From an uncultured Bacilli bacterium (GTDB lineage: Bacteria > Bacillota_I > Bacilli_A > RF39 > UBA660): a stretch of 64,000 nt of DNA. A model generated the notes under the pieces. That model made no database searches and was not told the DNA's origin. It saw nothing but the letters and a program-made list of their open reading frames with translations. The stretch lies in assembly GCA_947629655.1 (NCBI GenBank), contig CANREL010000001.1, positions 62,001 through 126,000 of the forward strand, given 5' to 3'. The position numbers and the translations under genes were made by a program. Positions 1-8,264 of this stretch are shown here, piece after piece (the stretch's first letter is position 1; each line of letters starts with the position of its first letter).

Positions 1-1
1 A

Positions 2-250
2 AATGTATATGTCTTATTAGATGATTTAAATAAAATTACTAGAAATAGAGAAATGTTAATAGAAAAGGAGAAATTTGCTTACAAAGTATCATCAATAAGT
101 GAAGAAAATGTATATTTGAATGGTAACTATTACAAAGAGGTTAAATTGTCAGTTGATATTGATAAAAAGAATAACGATGTAGCTGAAATAAAAATAATAG
201 ATCAAGAATATTCACTACTAGAATACGTATTTAAAACAGTCTGGAGGTAA
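2..250 (+). CDS. 3' end of a protein cut by the left edge; possible HlyD-like peptide-export accessory protein
   Basis: The frame is already open at base 2 and ends at TAA 248-250, giving 82 visible residues, so the internal ATG at 53 need not be a start. The visible part is rich in Lys, Glu and Ile, looks beta-strand-prone, and ends in a hydrophobic tail (LLEYVFKTVWR). That would fit the C-terminal end of a membrane-fusion (HlyD-like) accessory protein working with a peptide-exporting ABC transporter. This assignment is inference from context: two double-glycine peptides follow immediately. No diagnostic motif is visible, and another function is possible. Confidence 0.5.
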   Translation, partial: NVYVLLDDLNKITRNREMLIEKEKFAYKVSSISEENVYLNGNYYKEVKLSVDIDKKNNDVAEIKIIDQEYSLLEYVFKTVWR

Positions 251-251
251 A

Positions 252-395
252 ATGCGAGAGATTGAAGAAAAAGAATTAGAAAATGTCAAAGGTGGTGGAA
301 TATCGCCTTGGCTAGCTGCTGGTCTTGGTGCTGTATTAGTCTTTATAATTGGAATATATGATGGCTTTACTAGACCTCTTTCCTGCAATAAATGA
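252..395 (+). CDS. Double-glycine leader peptide (putative class IIb bacteriocin or signal peptide), component A
   Basis: This 47-aa ORF starts at ATG 252 behind a GGAGG box (243-247) that overlaps the end of the preceding gene. The N-terminus MREIEEKELENVKGG is a classic double-glycine leader: acidic, with E-L at mid-leader and GG at residues 14-15. Peptidase-containing ABC exporters cut such leaders after GG. The predicted mature peptide is about 32 aa: a Gly/Ala/Val/Ile-rich helical or membrane-active segment followed by a short tail with one Cys (DGFTRPLSCNK). The leader type is a well-established family feature; antimicrobial activity is inference. No immunity protein is visible in the window. 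Confidence 0.75.
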   Translation: MREIEEKELENVKGGGISPWLAAGLGAVLVFIIGIYDGFTRPLSCNK

Positions 396-559
396 TGATT
401 AAAATTGTTAATGAAGAAGAATTGTTCTCGATAAAAGGGGGAACTAGTTTAAGTAGTAGTTTCATAAATGCTATTGCAACTGGTGCTAAAATAATATTGG
501 AGATAGGAAGAAGTTTAGGTTCAGCCCTAAGAAGAACTATTAGTGGTAAGACTTGTTGA
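392..559 (+). CDS. Double-glycine leader peptide (putative class IIb bacteriocin or signal peptide), component B
   Basis: This peptide starts at ATG 392 or the adjacent in-frame ATG 395; the first overlaps the stop of component A (ATGA), which suggests translational coupling. It has about 54 aa. The leader (IVNEEELFSIKGG) again ends in GG. The mature part is an amphipathic segment with alternating small residues, a GRSLGSALRR motif and a terminal GKTC. Two adjacent, coupled peptides of this kind are the usual arrangement of two-component class IIb bacteriocins. A rho-independent terminator follows directly, so this is the last gene of the operon. Activity and partnership are inferred. Confidence 0.75.
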   Translation: MMIKIVNEEELFSIKGGTSLSSSFINAIATGAKIILEIGRSLGSALRRTISGKTC

Positions 560-560
560 T

Positions 561-586
561 AAAAAGACCAAAATGGTCTTTTTTTC
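561..586 (+). terminator. Rho-independent terminator of the peptide operon
   Basis: The hairpin AAAAAGACC / GGTCTTTTT has a short AAAAT loop and runs into a T tract, two bases after the stop of the second peptide. Confidence 0.85.
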
Positions 587-589
587 TAT

Positions 590-618
590 TTGCATGTATA
601 ATGAAATGATAGTATAAT
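590..618 (+). promoter_or_regulatory. Sigma-A promoter for ftsAZ
   Basis: TTGCAT (590-595) and TATAAT (613-618) are separated by exactly 17 bases, upstream of the ftsA RBS and just after the preceding terminator. Confidence 0.75.
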
Positions 619-654
619 GATATTGAGAAAAATATAAAGATGGAGGAGCTTATT

Positions 655-1896
655 GTGAGAAAGATTTATACGGGAATAGACATAGGTAGTGACAGTATAA
701 AAATTGTTGTAGCTGAAATAAAAAATGATAACTTTTACGTATTAGCTTCTACATCAACGAAGAGTAAAGGAATAAAAAGAGGATTAGTTGTCGATGCTGA
801 TGCTGCAAGTTCTGCTCTAAAAGATGCTGTTACTAAAATTGAAAAACAGATTGGAGTTAGAATCGATAAAGCTATAGTATCTGTTCCATCAAGTGGTAAG
901 AAATTGAAAATAGTATCTGGTAATATTGCGATTAAAGATGAAAACCATAAGATTAATGGTCGTGATATAAATAGAGCATTAAAAGATGCTGTTATTGGCA
1001 ATGTCCTTGATGAAGATGAATTAGTGACAATTGTTCCTATCGTGTTCAATGTTGATAACCGTGAAAATATTTTTGATCCAAAAGGTGAAGAAGGAAAAGA
1101 ACTGGGTGTAAAAGCTGTTATAGGGGTATCGCCTAAAAAGATTTTATATCCGTACATGAATATCTTTACTGAAGCTAATATCGAGATAGTTGATATCGTC
1201 TTTGGTAGTATTGGTGATTATTATATCGGTTCCAATAAAGATAATGATAAAGCCCTTGGAGCAATTATAAATATTGGTGAAGAGACAATAAATGTTTCTA
1301 TTTTCAATAAAAAAATAATTATAAAAAATGAAATAATTAAGCTTGGTAGTCGTAACATTGATAATGATATCATCTATATCTATGGCGTGGATAGACAAGA
1401 AGCGCGATACTTAAAAGAAAATTTTGCTGTGGCTTCAGTGCGATATGCTGATGTCAATGATACGATTGATGTTAAAATAAATGATAATGAATCAGTTACT
1501 ATTAATCAAGAAGATTTGACGAAAGTGGTAGAATCACGTATTTCTGAGCTATTAAAACTTGCAAAAAATCAAATAAATAACTTAACAAATAGAAAAATAA
1601 GTTATATAATTGTTACAGGTGGTATAACAGGATTAGTAGGTTTTAATACTGTAGTAGAAAATACGTTGGGAATAAATGCCAGTGTATTGAACGATAACAT
1701 AATGGGAATTAGAAACAATAAGTTTTCTAGTGCTGCTGGAATTATTAAATATTTTGATAAAAAAATGGATTTGAGAGATAAGACATATTCAATGTTCGAT
1801 AATGATCAAGTTAATACTATGATGGAATTCACTAATGGTAATATGGTCTCATTAGATGAAGAATCTACGAGTGATGTTGATGATTATCACAATTAA
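655..1896 (+). CDS. ftsA: Cell division protein FtsA
   Basis: FtsA is an actin-like ATPase that joins FtsZ filaments to the membrane and the divisome. The N-terminus has the actin-fold phosphate loop [16 protein letters not shown], and a second glycine motif VTGGITGL lies near residue 325. I place the start at GTG 655 rather than ATG 640, because GGAGG (642-646) lies inside the longer frame with correct spacing; this gives 413 aa. FtsZ follows 11 bases downstream, the conserved order. The C-terminus (after about residue 385) is acidic and polar and ends DVDDYHN. I do not see the basic amphipathic helix that usually anchors FtsA to the membrane. Identity is secure; membrane attachment is the open point. 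Confidence 0.95.
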   Translation: MRKIYTGIDIGSDSIKIVVAEIKNDNFYVLASTSTKSKGIKRGLVVDADAASSALKDAVTKIEKQIGVRIDKAIVSVPSSGKKLKIVSGNIAIKDENHKINGRDINRALKDAVIGNVLDEDELVTIVPIVFNVDNRENIFDPKGEEGKELGVKAVIGVSPKKILYPYMNIFTEANIEIVDIVFGSIGDYYIGSNKDNDKALGAIINIGEETINVSIFNKKIIIKNEIIKLGSRNIDNDIIYIYGVDRQEARYLKENFAVASVRYADVNDTIDVKINDNESVTINQEDLTKVVESRISELLKLAKNQINNLTNRKISYIIVTGGITGLVGFNTVVENTLGINASVLNDNIMGIRNNKFSSAAGIIKYFDKKMDLRDKTYSMFDNDQVNTMMEFTNGNMVSLDEESTSDVDDYHN

Positions 1897-1907
1897 GGAG
1901 GTTATTT

Positions 1908-3044
1908 ATGTTTGGTGATTTAGCAATGGACCAATTGGCGAAGATTAAAGTCATTGGTATAGGTGGTGGCGGTGGAAATGCCGTAAACCGAATGATAGAG
2001 TCTGGTGTTAAAGGTGTAGATTTCATTGTTGCAAATACTGATGCACAAGTCTTAAATACATCATTAGCAGAGACAAAGATAGCTTTGGGATCAAGTTTGA
2101 CTGATGGACTTGGTGCTGGTGGTCGTCCTGATACTGGTAGAGAAGCAGCTGTTGAATCAAAGAAAGAAATAGAAGAGGCATTGAGTGGAGCAGACATGGT
2201 CTTCATCACTTGTGGAATGGGTGGAGGAACTGGTACAGGTGCCGCTCCAGTAGTAGCAGAAATAGCTCAACAATTGGGAGCTTTAACGGTTGCTATCGTT
2301 ACTAAACCATTTACTTTCGAAGGAAGAAAGAGAATGGAAAATGCTATCGTTGGGCTTGAAGAATTAAAGAAACATGTTGATACTTTAATCGTCATACCTA
2401 ATGATAAGTTGCGTGAAATTATTGATAAGACAACGCCAATGCTTGAAGCATTTAAAGAAGTAGATAATGTTCTTCGTCGTGGTGTTCAATCAATATCTGA
2501 TTTGATAGCCGTTGTCGGTTTAGTTAACTTGGACTTTGCTGATGTCAAAGCTGTCATGAAAGATTCAGGTAATGCCATTATCGGTATTGGTATCGGTATG
2601 GGTGAAGAACGTGCGATTGAAGCGGCTAAACAAGCTGTGTCATCACCACTTCTAGAAACGAGTATTTCAGGAGCTACTGATGCCATTATAAATATTACTG
2701 GTGGAATGAACTTGACTTTGTTTGAAGCTGAACAAGCTGCTGAAGTTGTTCGTGCTGCTGCTAATACAGATATAAATACAATTTTTGGATCAGTTATTAA
2801 TGAAAATTTAACTGATGAAGTAATTGTTACTGTTATCGCAACCGGTTTTGATAAGTCATCTAAGGAAAAGGCATCTTATCCAACGACGGGACCAGTTGTG
2901 CGAAAACCAGTTCAAGAAGCTGCGCCAACACCAGTTGTTGAAAAGAGTGCTCCAAAAGAAGAACCTGTTGTCGATGACGATGACGACGATGATAGTAGTA
3001 GTGCTTATGAACTACCACCATTCTTGAGAAATAGAAATTATTAA
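1908..3044 (+). CDS. ftsZ: Cell division GTPase FtsZ
   Basis: FtsZ is a tubulin homologue that polymerises into the Z ring. The protein has 378 aa, a normal length. It shows the glycine-rich nucleotide loop near residues 15-22 ([11 protein letters not shown]), the tubulin signature [10 protein letters not shown] near 105-114, and the T7 catalytic loop [15 protein letters not shown] near 205-220. After a variable linker with a run of seven Asp comes a conserved-type C-terminal peptide (ELPPFLRNR), the docking site for FtsA and SepF; sepF is also in this window. A strong RBS (AAGGAGG) precedes ATG 1908. It is probably co-transcribed with ftsA and ends at a terminator. Confidence 0.98.
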   Translation: MFGDLAMDQLAKIKVIGIGGGGGNAVNRMIESGVKGVDFIVANTDAQVLNTSLAETKIALGSSLTDGLGAGGRPDTGREAAVESKKEIEEALSGADMVFITCGMGGGTGTGAAPVVAEIAQQLGALTVAIVTKPFTFEGRKRMENAIVGLEELKKHVDTLIVIPNDKLREIIDKTTPMLEAFKEVDNVLRRGVQSISDLIAVVGLVNLDFADVKAVMKDSGNAIIGIGIGMGEERAIEAAKQAVSSPLLETSISGATDAIINITGGMNLTLFEAEQAAEVVRAAANTDINTIFGSVINENLTDEVIVTVIATGFDKSSKEKASYPTTGPVVRKPVQEAAPTPVVEKSAPKEEPVVDDDDDDDSSSAYELPPFLRNRNY

Positions 3045-3069
3045 AAAGTTCACATTGAACTTTTTTTTT
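3044..3069 (+). terminator. Terminator after ftsZ
   Basis: AAAAGTTC / GAACTTTT hairpin with loop ACATT, followed by a run of nine T, overlapping the ftsZ stop codon. Confidence 0.85.
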
Positions 3070-3138
3070 GATAAAAATTTAGTAATTATCAATTTTAATA
3101 TGTTATAATGTTATTGATAATAGTATTGGAGGAGTATT

Positions 3139-5505
3139 ATGGCTAAGAAGAAAAAGAGAAAGCATGAAGAAGAGAAAAGTTTTCAACTTCCTATTGAAAT
3201 CCAAGGAATTATTTTCATTATTTTAGCTATTTTAGGTTTTGGACTTAATAAGCCACTAGGATTAGTCGGTAAATTAGTAAGAAGTTTTGCTATTTTTTTA
3301 TTTGGAGTTTGGGATTGGGTTTTCCTCCTAATATTATTGGTACTAGGTGGCTATATAATCATAAAAAAACAATATCCAAAATTTTTTGATAAGAAAGTTA
3401 TTGGTTTTTACATCATAGCTGTTGGATTGTTAGTTTGGTCACACATTGAATATGTCAAAGTTAATAATGGTGTGACAGGCGTCATATTTGAGGAGACCTG
3501 GAATGACATAATGGCTGTCATAAATGCTATCATGAATAATTCCGAAATAAAAGCCATGGGTGGTGGAATAATCGGATGCTCACTAGCTGTTGTTTTTAAC
3601 ATTCTTTTTGCTCGTCAAGGAACCTTTATAATTTCCATTCTTTTCATCATATTAGGAATTTGTCTTGTAACTGGTATTTCTATTTTTGATTATTTGCGTC
3701 GTGGTGTTGACAAAGGTAAAGAAATCATCAAGAAAGAAAAAGAAAAGACAGCACCTTCTGATAAAGAAGAACCAGAAAAAGTTGATTATGATGAAGAAAC
3801 TGGTGAGATAAAAGATAAGAATCACGAAGAAGATGAAAAAGAAAAACCAATTGATTTGAATAAGCGAACAGTTATCGCTAGTATCGATGAATTGGATGAG
3901 GCGACACAATTGCGTCATGAATATTTAGCTAAGAAGAAAGAGGCCACTAAAGAAGTGGAAGTAACAGTTAGTGAAGATGACATCAAAATCAATCAAGATT
4001 TGCCAGTTCCAACATCAGATTATAAGTTGCCAACTCTTGATTTGCTCAATAGAAAGAAAAATAATTATGCAAATGGAATAGATGAAAATGCTCTTAAAGC
4101 TACTGAAGAATTGCTCGTCAATGTCTTGAATGACTTTGGAATTGAAGGAGCTAAAGTTGTTGATCGTCATGTTGGACCAAGTGTAACCCAATATGAATTA
4201 TCTATTAAAACAGGTACTAAATTGAGTAAAATTTTGAGTATAAATAAAGAGATATCTCTAGCTCTTGCCAAAAAGGATGTCCGCATTCAAGCTCCAATTC
4301 CTGGTAAGAGAACGATTGGTATTGAGGTAGCTAACGATTCTATTCAACCAGTATCATTTAGAGAAGTTTTAGAAAAGGCACCATCTAATAAGGCTAACAG
4401 TAAATTATTAGTAGTGTTGGGAAAGAATATCATGGGTGAGACTAAGTTTGCTGAAATAGATAAGACACCTCACTTATTGGTAGCTGGTGCTACTGGTAGT
4501 GGTAAATCTGTATGTATCAACTGTATCATTGCTTCCATTCTCATGCGTACTAAACCAGATGAAGTAAAATTGGTCATGGTTGACCCTAAAAAAGTTGAAC
4601 TTAGTAATTACAATGGTGTACCACATTTGTTGATGCCCGTTGTAACTGATCCTAAAAAAGCTAGTGTTGCTCTTCAAAAAATAGTTCATGAAATGGAACT
4701 TCGTTATGATGAATTCGAAGCTAAAAAAGTTAAAAATATAGCTACTTATAACGAATGGGTCGATAAAGAGAATAAAAATAGAGTCGATACTGACCGTATT
4801 CGCAAAATGCCATATATAGTAGTCATTGTCGATGAACTTGCTGATTTGATGTTGGTCGCTTCAAAAGAAGTTGAAGATTCAATCATGCGTATAACACAAA
4901 TGGCTCGTGCTGCTGGAATTCATTTAATCGTTGCCACCCAAAGACCATCTACTGATGTCATCACTGGTGTTGTCAAAGCTAATATTCCATCACGTATATC
5001 ATTTGCTGTTTCATCAAGTATCGATTCTCGTACCATTCTTGACATGACTGGTGCTGAAAAATTATTGGGTAAAGGTGACATGTTATTTTTACCAATGGGT
5101 GAAAATGCTCCCGAACGTATTCAAGGTGCTTTTGTCTCTGATGAAGAACTAGAAAGAATCATCAATTGGACTGTTAATCAACAAAAAGCTCAATATGATG
5201 AAAAATTCTTAAATTTACAGGTTGCTGCTGATGAACAAGGAAATGCTGGTGGAGCACCAAGAGATGTCGATGAAGAGTATGACGATCCACTTTATAATGA
5301 AATAGTTGACTTTGTAATTGATACTCAAAAAGCTAGTGCTTCTCTTTTACAAAGACGTTTCAAAGTCGGATATAATCGCGCTGCTCGTATAATCGATTTA
5401 TTAGAAGAACGCGGTATCATTGGACCACAGAACGGTTCTAAGCCACGTGAAGTTCTTCAAAAGAAAGATTCTAGTGAAGAAGAGGAAGAAGAAGAGTTTG
5501 AGTAA
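3139..5505 (+). CDS. ftsK: DNA translocase FtsK/SpoIIIE
   Basis: This septal ATPase pumps chromosomal DNA through the closing division (or sporulation) septum. The 788-aa protein has about four or five membrane segments between residues 20 and 185, then a charged linker (about 190-290). The motor domain has Walker A GATGSGKS at 450-457 and Walker B VVIVDELADLM near residue 573. A C-terminal winged-helix gamma domain lies at about 705-775 (ASASLLQRRFKVGYNRAARI), which recognises orienting sequences. The tail is poly-Glu. RBS GGAGGAG precedes ATG 3139. It is followed by ymfF/ymfH-type genes, the same order as spoIIIE-ymfF-ymfH in Bacillus. FtsK versus SpoIIIE cannot be separated from sequence alone. 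Confidence 0.96.
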   Translation: MAKKKKRKHEEEKSFQLPIEIQGIIFIILAILGFGLNKPLGLVGKLVRSFAIFLFGVWDWVFLLILLVLGGYIIIKKQYPKFFDKKVIGFYIIAVGLLVWSHIEYVKVNNGVTGVIFEETWNDIMAVINAIMNNSEIKAMGGGIIGCSLAVVFNILFARQGTFIISILFIILGICLVTGISIFDYLRRGVDKGKEIIKKEKEKTAPSDKEEPEKVDYDEETGEIKDKNHEEDEKEKPIDLNKRTVIASIDELDEATQLRHEYLAKKKEATKEVEVTVSEDDIKINQDLPVPTSDYKLPTLDLLNRKKNNYANGIDENALKATEELLVNVLNDFGIEGAKVVDRHVGPSVTQYELSIKTGTKLSKILSINKEISLALAKKDVRIQAPIPGKRTIGIEVANDSIQPVSFREVLEKAPSNKANSKLLVVLGKNIMGETKFAEIDKTPHLLVAGATGSGKSVCINCIIASILMRTKPDEVKLVMVDPKKVELSNYNGVPHLLMPVVTDPKKASVALQKIVHEMELRYDEFEAKKVKNIATYNEWVDKENKNRVDTDRIRKMPYIVVIVDELADLMLVASKEVEDSIMRITQMARAAGIHLIVATQRPSTDVITGVVKANIPSRISFAVSSSIDSRTILDMTGAEKLLGKGDMLFLPMGENAPERIQGAFVSDEELERIINWTVNQQKAQYDEKFLNLQVAADEQGNAGGAPRDVDEEYDDPLYNEIVDFVIDTQKASASLLQRRFKVGYNRAARIIDLLEERGIIGPQNGSKPREVLQKKDSSEEEEEEEFE

Positions 5506-5535
5506 AAAATAAGGTTTTCCTTATTTTTTCTTTTT
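5504..5535 (+). terminator. Terminator after ftsK
   Basis: AAAAAATAAGG (5504-5514) pairs with CCTTATTTTTT (5519-5529) around a TTTT loop; more T residues follow. Confidence 0.8.
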
Positions 5536-5575
5536 CTAAAACCACGTAAACTACCAAGTAAAATTGGTACAAATG

Positions 5576-5584
5576 TGTTATAAT
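5576..5584 (+). promoter_or_regulatory. Extended -10 promoter for the ymfF-ymfH operon
   Basis: TGTTATAAT is a TGnTATAAT extended -10. No good -35 is seen at 17 bases. Its position inside the longest possible ymfF frame argues against the upstream start codon at 5564. Confidence 0.6.
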
Positions 5585-5644
5585 ATTATTTATGAATTAC
5601 AAATAAAAAATAAAAAAATATCCATAATAAAAAAGGTGATGCTT

Positions 5645-6910
5645 TTGAAATATTTAAAAAAAGTTTTGGGAAGTTATAATTTACACATGATTAAAACTGA
5701 TCGTTTTAAGACGATAACGATAGATTTGATCTTCAGAAAAAAAATAGTTAAAGAAGAGATAACTAAAAGAAATTTTCTTGCTGATATGCTAACTTTTTCT
5801 AGTAAGAATTATCCGACTAGAAGAGATATGGCAATCATGCAACAAGATTTATACTCTTGTGAATTAGATTTCAGTTGTTATCGCATTGGAAACTATTATA
5901 ATACTGATATTTCTTTGTTGTGTTTGAATGACAAATATACAGAAAAAGGTATGTTTAATAAAACTGTTGAGTACTTAGCTGATATTATTTTCAATCCCAA
6001 TGTCAATAATAATCGTTTTGATAGCACTTCTTTTAATATCATCAAAAATTACACGGTTAACCAAATAGAAGGAGCTAAAGAAGATATCCGTAAATACAGT
6101 ATTTTAAAGATGCTTGAAAAGATGGGAGCTAATGAAAATTATGCTCTGCACGGTTTTGGCTATTTAGAAGATTTAGAAAAAATAGATGAAGAAAACTTGT
6201 ATGAATATTACAAAGAATTCATGCGCACTAGTGCTTTAGATATTTTTATTCTAGGTGATATTGATTTTGATGAAGTAGAAAAAATCTTTAAAGATAATTT
6301 TAAATTTGATATTTATCACAAAAGAGATAAAGATTTTATTATTACGCATGAAAAAATTCGTAAAATTCCTCGACAAATTGTTGAAGATTATCCAACAAGT
6401 CAAGGTAAATTATCAATTGGGTGTAAGATAAAAGATTTAAGTGATTTTGAAAGAGATTATGCTTTAGCTATATTCAATATGATTTTTGGCGGAAGTAGTG
6501 AATCAAAATTGTTTAGAGATGTCAGAGAAAAGAATTCATTGTGTTATTACATAAATTCTAGTTCTAATAAAATAGATAATTTATTATTTATAACATCAGG
6601 CATTACTAAGTCTAATTTTAAGAAGACGATTGCTTTGATAAAAAAAGAATTTAAAAATATGCAGAAGGGTAATTTTACTGATGAAGAAATAGATAAAGCT
6701 AAGACTAGATATATCTCTTTAGTTGATGAGATGTATGATTATCCAGGACAGATAATCTCTTACTATTATGCTTCAGAAATACTTGATTCAGCTTTGCCAG
6801 AAGAACGAAAAAAGATGATTGCGAAAGTTACCAAAGAAGATATTATAAATGTTAGTAAAAAAATATACTTCGATACTATTTACTTGCTAGGAGGAGAAGA
6901 CGATGAATAA
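5645..6910 (+). CDS. ymfF: M16-family peptidase-like protein, catalytically inactive type (YmfF-like)
   Basis: This is an insulinase (M16)-fold protein of 421 aa. It lacks the zinc-binding HxxEH of active M16 enzymes; the corresponding N-terminal region reads LADMLTFSSKNYPTRRDM. The C-terminal M16 half is recognisable (FGGSSESKLFRDVREKNSLCYY). It is therefore probably the non-catalytic partner of the next gene, as YmfF is of YmfH. NCBI family names link this pair to maturation of elongation factor P; that is family knowledge, not visible here. Start: TTG 5645 is preferred because AAAGG (5632-5636) has good spacing to it, while ATG 5639 abuts the RBS and 5564 lies upstream of the promoter -10. 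It overlaps the next gene by 8 bases. Confidence 0.85.
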   Translation: MKYLKKVLGSYNLHMIKTDRFKTITIDLIFRKKIVKEEITKRNFLADMLTFSSKNYPTRRDMAIMQQDLYSCELDFSCYRIGNYYNTDISLLCLNDKYTEKGMFNKTVEYLADIIFNPNVNNNRFDSTSFNIIKNYTVNQIEGAKEDIRKYSILKMLEKMGANENYALHGFGYLEDLEKIDEENLYEYYKEFMRTSALDIFILGDIDFDEVEKIFKDNFKFDIYHKRDKDFIITHEKIRKIPRQIVEDYPTSQGKLSIGCKIKDLSDFERDYALAIFNMIFGGSSESKLFRDVREKNSLCYYINSSSNKIDNLLFITSGITKSNFKKTIALIKKEFKNMQKGNFTDEEIDKAKTRYISLVDEMYDYPGQIISYYYASEILDSALPEERKKMIAKVTKEDIINVSKKIYFDTIYLLGGEDDE

Positions 6911-8195
6911 ATTTGAATTGGTGGGAATAGATCAAGATGTGTATTTTGAAAAGTTGAAAAATGGTTTAGAAGTTTATATCTTGCCATTTGAAAATAAGAA
7001 TAATTATTTTGTCAGTTATTTTACTAAATTTGGTTCTTTGATATTGGATTTCTACTCTGAAGATGAAAAGAAAATGATTCATGTTCCCGAGGGAATTGCC
7101 CACTTTTTAGAACACAAAATGTTTGAACAAAAAGATGGCATGGACCCTTTTGAATTTTTTGCACAGAGTGGTACTAGTTGTAATGCATCTACTAGTTATA
7201 AAGCGACTAGATATTATTTTTCTGGAACTGATAACTTATATGAGAACTTGGATTATTTGATCAACTATGTAAATAGTCCTTACTTTACTGATGAAAATGT
7301 TGAAAAAGAAAAGGGTATCATTTGTGAAGAAATAAATATGTTGAGTGATAATCCTGAATGGTTTGCCGAAGAAGAGATGCAGCGCATGCTTTATAAAAAA
7401 CATCCATTTAGAATACCGATAGCTGGTGATTGTGATTCTGTTAGAAGTATAACTAAAGAAAATCTATATGATACTTATAATGCTTTTTACAATCCCAATA
7501 ATATGTGTCTAGTCATCGGTGGTGAACTAGATCCTGATAAAATTATTGCGATAGTTGAGAATAATGAAATATTAAACAGTATTGAAAAAAGAGAAAATCC
7601 AGAGATAAAAAAAGTTAAAGAACCATTAGAAGTATATAACAAATATCAAGAGTTGTCTTTGGATAACGTCGCTACAAATAAACTAGGATTTGCTATCAAA
7701 TTGGATGTTGAACGTTTTAAAGAACGTGATCGTTTTGAATTGAGTTTATACGTTGGGATGATTTTAAATATTTTATTCGGATCAACTTCTGTATTTAAAG
7801 ATGAGATGTTGGAAAGAAATTTGATGAATACGATATATCTAGATAGAATGTATGTCGATGATTTCTTAATAATTGAATTTTGGGCTGAAACTGATCATCC
7901 AAATGAATTGATAACAGAAATAAACAGATACTTAAAGACATATGATATCACTGAACAAGAGTTAGAGCGTTATAAGAAAGTTTGGATTGCTTCTGAAATA
8001 ATGATGACTGATAACGTCTCTTCAACCGTTTCTTCACTCATTAATGACATCATTGAATATGGTGAAATAAAACGAGATAGAGTAAATTACATCCGTAAAA
8101 TGAATTATCAAAAATTATTGTCGATAAGAAAAAAATTAGACTTTTCTAATAGTGCAACTTTAATATTGAAAACTAAAGATGAGAAAGATGATTAA
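6903..8195 (+). CDS. ymfH: M16-family zinc peptidase (YmfH-like)
   Basis: This 430-aa protein has the M16 zinc motif HFLEH near residues 69-73 (GIAHFLEHKMFEQKDGMDPF) and a downstream EKEKGIICEEINM segment (about 135-147) that supplies the third zinc ligand. It is thus the active member of the pair, most likely forming a heterodimer with the upstream protein. RBS GGAGGAG lies in the end of ymfF, and the overlap suggests translational coupling. The substrate is unknown from sequence. Confidence 0.9.
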   Translation: MNKFELVGIDQDVYFEKLKNGLEVYILPFENKNNYFVSYFTKFGSLILDFYSEDEKKMIHVPEGIAHFLEHKMFEQKDGMDPFEFFAQSGTSCNASTSYKATRYYFSGTDNLYENLDYLINYVNSPYFTDENVEKEKGIICEEINMLSDNPEWFAEEEMQRMLYKKHPFRIPIAGDCDSVRSITKENLYDTYNAFYNPNNMCLVIGGELDPDKIIAIVENNEILNSIEKRENPEIKKVKEPLEVYNKYQELSLDNVATNKLGFAIKLDVERFKERDRFELSLYVGMILNILFGSTSVFKDEMLERNLMNTIYLDRMYVDDFLIIEFWAETDHPNELITEINRYLKTYDITEQELERYKKVWIASEIMMTDNVSSTVSSLINDIIEYGEIKRDRVNYIRKMNYQKLLSIRKKLDFSNSATLILKTKDEKDD

Positions 8196-8222
8196 ATTGT
8201 GTCATTTTTCTTTCTTTTTTTT
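8183..8222 (+). terminator. Possible terminator after ymfH
   Basis: GAAAGATGA (8183-8191) can pair with TCATTTTTC (8202-8210, one G-U pair) and is followed by a T-rich tract. It is weaker than the other terminators here. Confidence 0.5.
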
Positions 8223-8234
8223 ATGATTTAGTGA

Positions 8235-8240
8235 TATAAT
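8235..8240 (+). promoter_or_regulatory. -10 element upstream of the HerA-like ATPase gene
   Basis: TATAAT lies 25 bases before the ATG at 8265. No convincing -35 is seen at 17 bases. Confidence 0.45.
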
Positions 8241-8264
8241 TTTAGGTAGAATAGGGTTGATAGT

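Noticed and set aside
640..654. Longer ftsA start at ATG 640
   Set aside because: The GGAGG RBS lies inside the extension and points to GTG 655.
735..1398. Two minus-strand ORFs inside ftsA
   Set aside because: Antisense shadows of a well-supported gene, with no RBS or promoter.
2970..3000. Asp-rich coding tract near the ftsZ end as a phase-variable repeat
   Set aside because: The codons are mixed GAT/GAC rather than a pure repeat, and an acidic linker before the C-terminal peptide is common in FtsZ.
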